6,267 bases of DNA, from assembly GCA_002413185.1 (NCBI GenBank), contig DHWM01000163.1:19160-25426 (forward strand). Reading direction: 5' to 3'. The notes beneath the pieces are model-generated. The model did not search any database. It was not told the DNA's origin and was given only the letters and a program-made list of their open reading frames with translations. Both the position numbers and the translations under genes were made by a program. Position 1 is the first letter of the stretch. Each line of letters opens with the position of its first letter. Source of the stretch: Actinobacteria bacterium UBA5182 (lineage in GTDB: Bacteria; Actinomycetota; UBA4738). This document shows positions 4,739 through 6,267 of the stretch, piece after piece.

Positions 4739-6267
4739 ATGGGCAGTGACCAGGCGCAGCACGGCGGGATCCTCGCCGCGCGGGCGCTCGCCGCCGCTGG
4801 CGTCCGGACGCTCTTCGGACTCCCCGGCGGGCACATCCTCCCCCTGTTCGAGGGCGCTCGGGTCGAAGGGCTGACCCTGATCGACACCCGCCACGAGGAG
4901 AACGCGGTGTTCATGGCCGAGGGGTGGGCCCTGGCCACGGGCAATGTCGCCGTCGCCGCGATGACCGCCGGCCCGGGTCTGGCCAACGCGATCCCCGGCC
5001 TGACGGAGGCGAACGCCGCGGGGGTCCCGGTCGTGGTGATCGCCGGCCGGACCGGCCTGTCACAACGCAGCCGCGGCGCCGTCCAGGACCTCGACCAGCT
5101 CGGCCTGGTGGCCCCGGTCACGAAGTGGCGGGCCGAATGCCTGGCCACGGCCCGCATCCCCGAGTTCGTGTCCGAAGCCGTCCATCAGGCCCGCTCCGGC
5201 ATGCCGGGCGTGGCCTACCTGGAGATCCCGCAGGACGTGTTCGGCGGGGCCGCCTCGCCGCCTCAGCGCCCCTGGCCGACAGGTCACGGCGAAGAACCGG
5301 CTCGTTCGATCCCCGTTGGCACCGACCTGCGACGCGCCGTGGACCTCCTGCAGGGAGCGAACCGCCCGGTCGTCCTGGCGGGGTCGGGCGCGTTCTTCTC
5401 GGGAGCGGGCGACGCCCTGACGCGGTTCGCCGAGCGCACCGGCATCCCCGTGGTCACGACCAGCGCCTCCCGCGGCCTGATCGACGACGACCATCCCCGC
5501 TGCCTGGGCGGGCTGGTCCACGGCGGGATCGCCCTGGCCTCGGCCGACGTCGCCCTGGTCCTGGGCTCGCGGTTCAACGCAAACCTGGTCTACGGGGGCC
5601 CGCCGCTGTTCTCACCCGGCCAGAGGATCATCCAGGTGGACGTCCGCCCGGAGAACCTGGGAGGGCTCCGCCGGCCCGAGGTGGCGCTGGCGGGCGACGT
5701 CGCCGCCACCGTCGACGCTCTGGCCGAGGCCTGGACCGGTGACGCCGGCGCCTTCGACGGCTGGGTCGAACAGGCGAAGCAAGGGGCCGCCATGAGCTGG
5801 GAGAGTTGGGAGATCCAGGGCGACCGGCCGGCGCACGGGCTCCATCCCGGCTGGCTGGCTCGCCAGGTCGCCGGGCTCGCCCGGGAGCAGGGCCCGCACT
5901 CGTTCGTCTCCGACGGCGGGGACAGCGTGCTCTGGGGCATCGCCTTCTCGAAAGCCGCCCGACCCGGGACGAACCTGTTCATCGGCTCGGCCATGGGGAC
6001 GCTCGGGATCGGGCTCCCCTTCGGCATCGCGTGCAGGGCGGCCCGGCCGGACGAGCCGGTGTTCGTGTTCACCGGCGACGGGGCGTTCGGCCTCTCGGCC
6101 ATCGAGCTCGACACCGCGGCCAGGCATCGCCTCGGCGTGGTGGTGGTGGTGGTCAACAACGGCGGGTGGGGCGACGTCCGGCACGAGCAGCGGATGTTCT
6201 ACGGCGAACAGGCGGACCAGGGCGCGGTGCTCTCTTCGATGCGCTACGACCTGCTGGCGGAAGCGGT
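4739..6267 (+). CDS. Thiamine-diphosphate-dependent enzyme, acetolactate synthase / 2-hydroxyacyl-CoA lyase-like (3' end cut off)
   Basis: Enzyme using thiamine diphosphate to make or break a C-C bond next to a carbonyl. 509 full codons are present; the family is usually 540-600 residues, so only the end is missing. The N-terminal PYR domain (about 1-170) has FGLPGGHILPLFEG (26-39) and the cofactor-activating Glu E53 in DTRHEENAVFMAEG, then TAGPGLANAIPGLTEANAAG and VQDLDQLGLVAPVTKW. A central domain spans about 190-335. The C-terminal PP domain has GSAMGTLGIGLPFGIA and the ThDP/Mg motif GDG (446-448) with NN at 473-474. H32 in GGHI sits where benzaldehyde lyase has a catalytic His, and QDLDQ recalls oxalyl-CoA decarboxylase and 2-hydroxyacyl-CoA lyase. 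A biosynthetic acetolactate synthase is less likely, also because no small regulatory subunit is seen, though its usual downstream place is outside the window. Substrate unknown. Divergent from the dehydrogenase. Confidence 0.9.
   Translation, partial: MGSDQAQHGGILAARALAAAGVRTLFGLPGGHILPLFEGARVEGLTLIDTRHEENAVFMAEGWALATGNVAVAAMTAGPGLANAIPGLTEANAAGVPVVVIAGRTGLSQRSRGAVQDLDQLGLVAPVTKWRAECLATARIPEFVSEAVHQARSGMPGVAYLEIPQDVFGGAASPPQRPWPTGHGEEPARSIPVGTDLRRAVDLLQGANRPVVLAGSGAFFSGAGDALTRFAERTGIPVVTTSASRGLIDDDHPRCLGGLVHGGIALASADVALVLGSRFNANLVYGGPPLFSPGQRIIQVDVRPENLGGLRRPEVALAGDVAATVDALAEAWTGDAGAFDGWVEQAKQGAAMSWESWEIQGDRPAHGLHPGWLARQVAGLAREQGPHSFVSDGGDSVLWGIAFSKAARPGTNLFIGSAMGTLGIGLPFGIACRAARPDEPVFVFTGDGAFGLSAIELDTAARHRLGVVVVVVNNGGWGDVRHEQRMFYGEQADQGAVLSSMRYDLLAEA
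6137..6151 (+). repeat. Five tandem GTG codons in the thiamine-diphosphate enzyme
   Basis: Five GTG codons followed by GTC encode V467-V472, the beta-strand immediately before the cofactor-binding NN. A valine-rich strand is normal here; the identical codons form a short in-frame trinucleotide repeat. Length change would not shift the frame. Confidence 0.7.

Noticed and set aside
6137..6151. GTG repeat as a phase-variation switch.
   Set aside because: Changes in trinucleotide number keep the frame, and the valine strand before NN is normal in the family.

Overview
High-GC bacterial DNA with compact genes, GTG starts and two promoter-proximal starts that look leaderless. Together with the protein types (a DUF2231/Rieske pair, an MpaB/DUF2236 oxygenase, a Deinococcus-type topoisomerase IB and an HrdB-like sigma factor), this suggests an actinobacterium or a close high-GC relative. 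The genus cannot be read from the sequence. No tRNA, rRNA, CRISPR array, insertion sequence or phage gene was found.

Layout: (1) 1-430, minus: the N-terminal 143 codons of a primary-like sigma-70 factor, running off the left edge, with a TACGCT -10 element placed so that transcription would start at or next to the ATG. (2) 500-1447, minus: a DUF2231 four-helix membrane protein followed, in the same reading frame after a single TAG, by a Rieske [2Fe-2S] domain. The Rieske tail is then thrown out of frame at a run of seven C. Removing one C restores a normal Rieske C-terminus ending at 562, just before a pair of hairpins. I read this as one ancestral DUF2231-Rieske gene carrying two lesions, or two sequencing errors. 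(3) 1603-2688, plus: a complete DNA topoisomerase IB with all five catalytic residues. (4) 2746-4691, minus: a zinc-dependent medium-chain dehydrogenase and, two bases after its stop, an MpaB-family (DUF2236) oxygenase, forming a two-gene operon. (5) 4739-6267, plus: a thiamine-diphosphate enzyme of the acetolactate synthase / 2-hydroxyacyl-CoA lyase / benzaldehyde lyase superfamily, divergent from the dehydrogenase and running off the right edge.

How they fit together: the sigma factor and topoisomerase are information-processing genes with no evident link to the rest. The dehydrogenase-oxygenase pair and the divergent thiamine-diphosphate enzyme share a gap of only 47 bases in which the two promoters would overlap. 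They are therefore candidates for a common metabolic task such as C-C bond making or breaking, carbonyl/alcohol interconversion and heme-type oxidation, but the substrate is unknown. The most informative feature is the interrupted DUF2231-Rieske gene, whose intact form would be a membrane redox protein with a disulfide-type Rieske centre.
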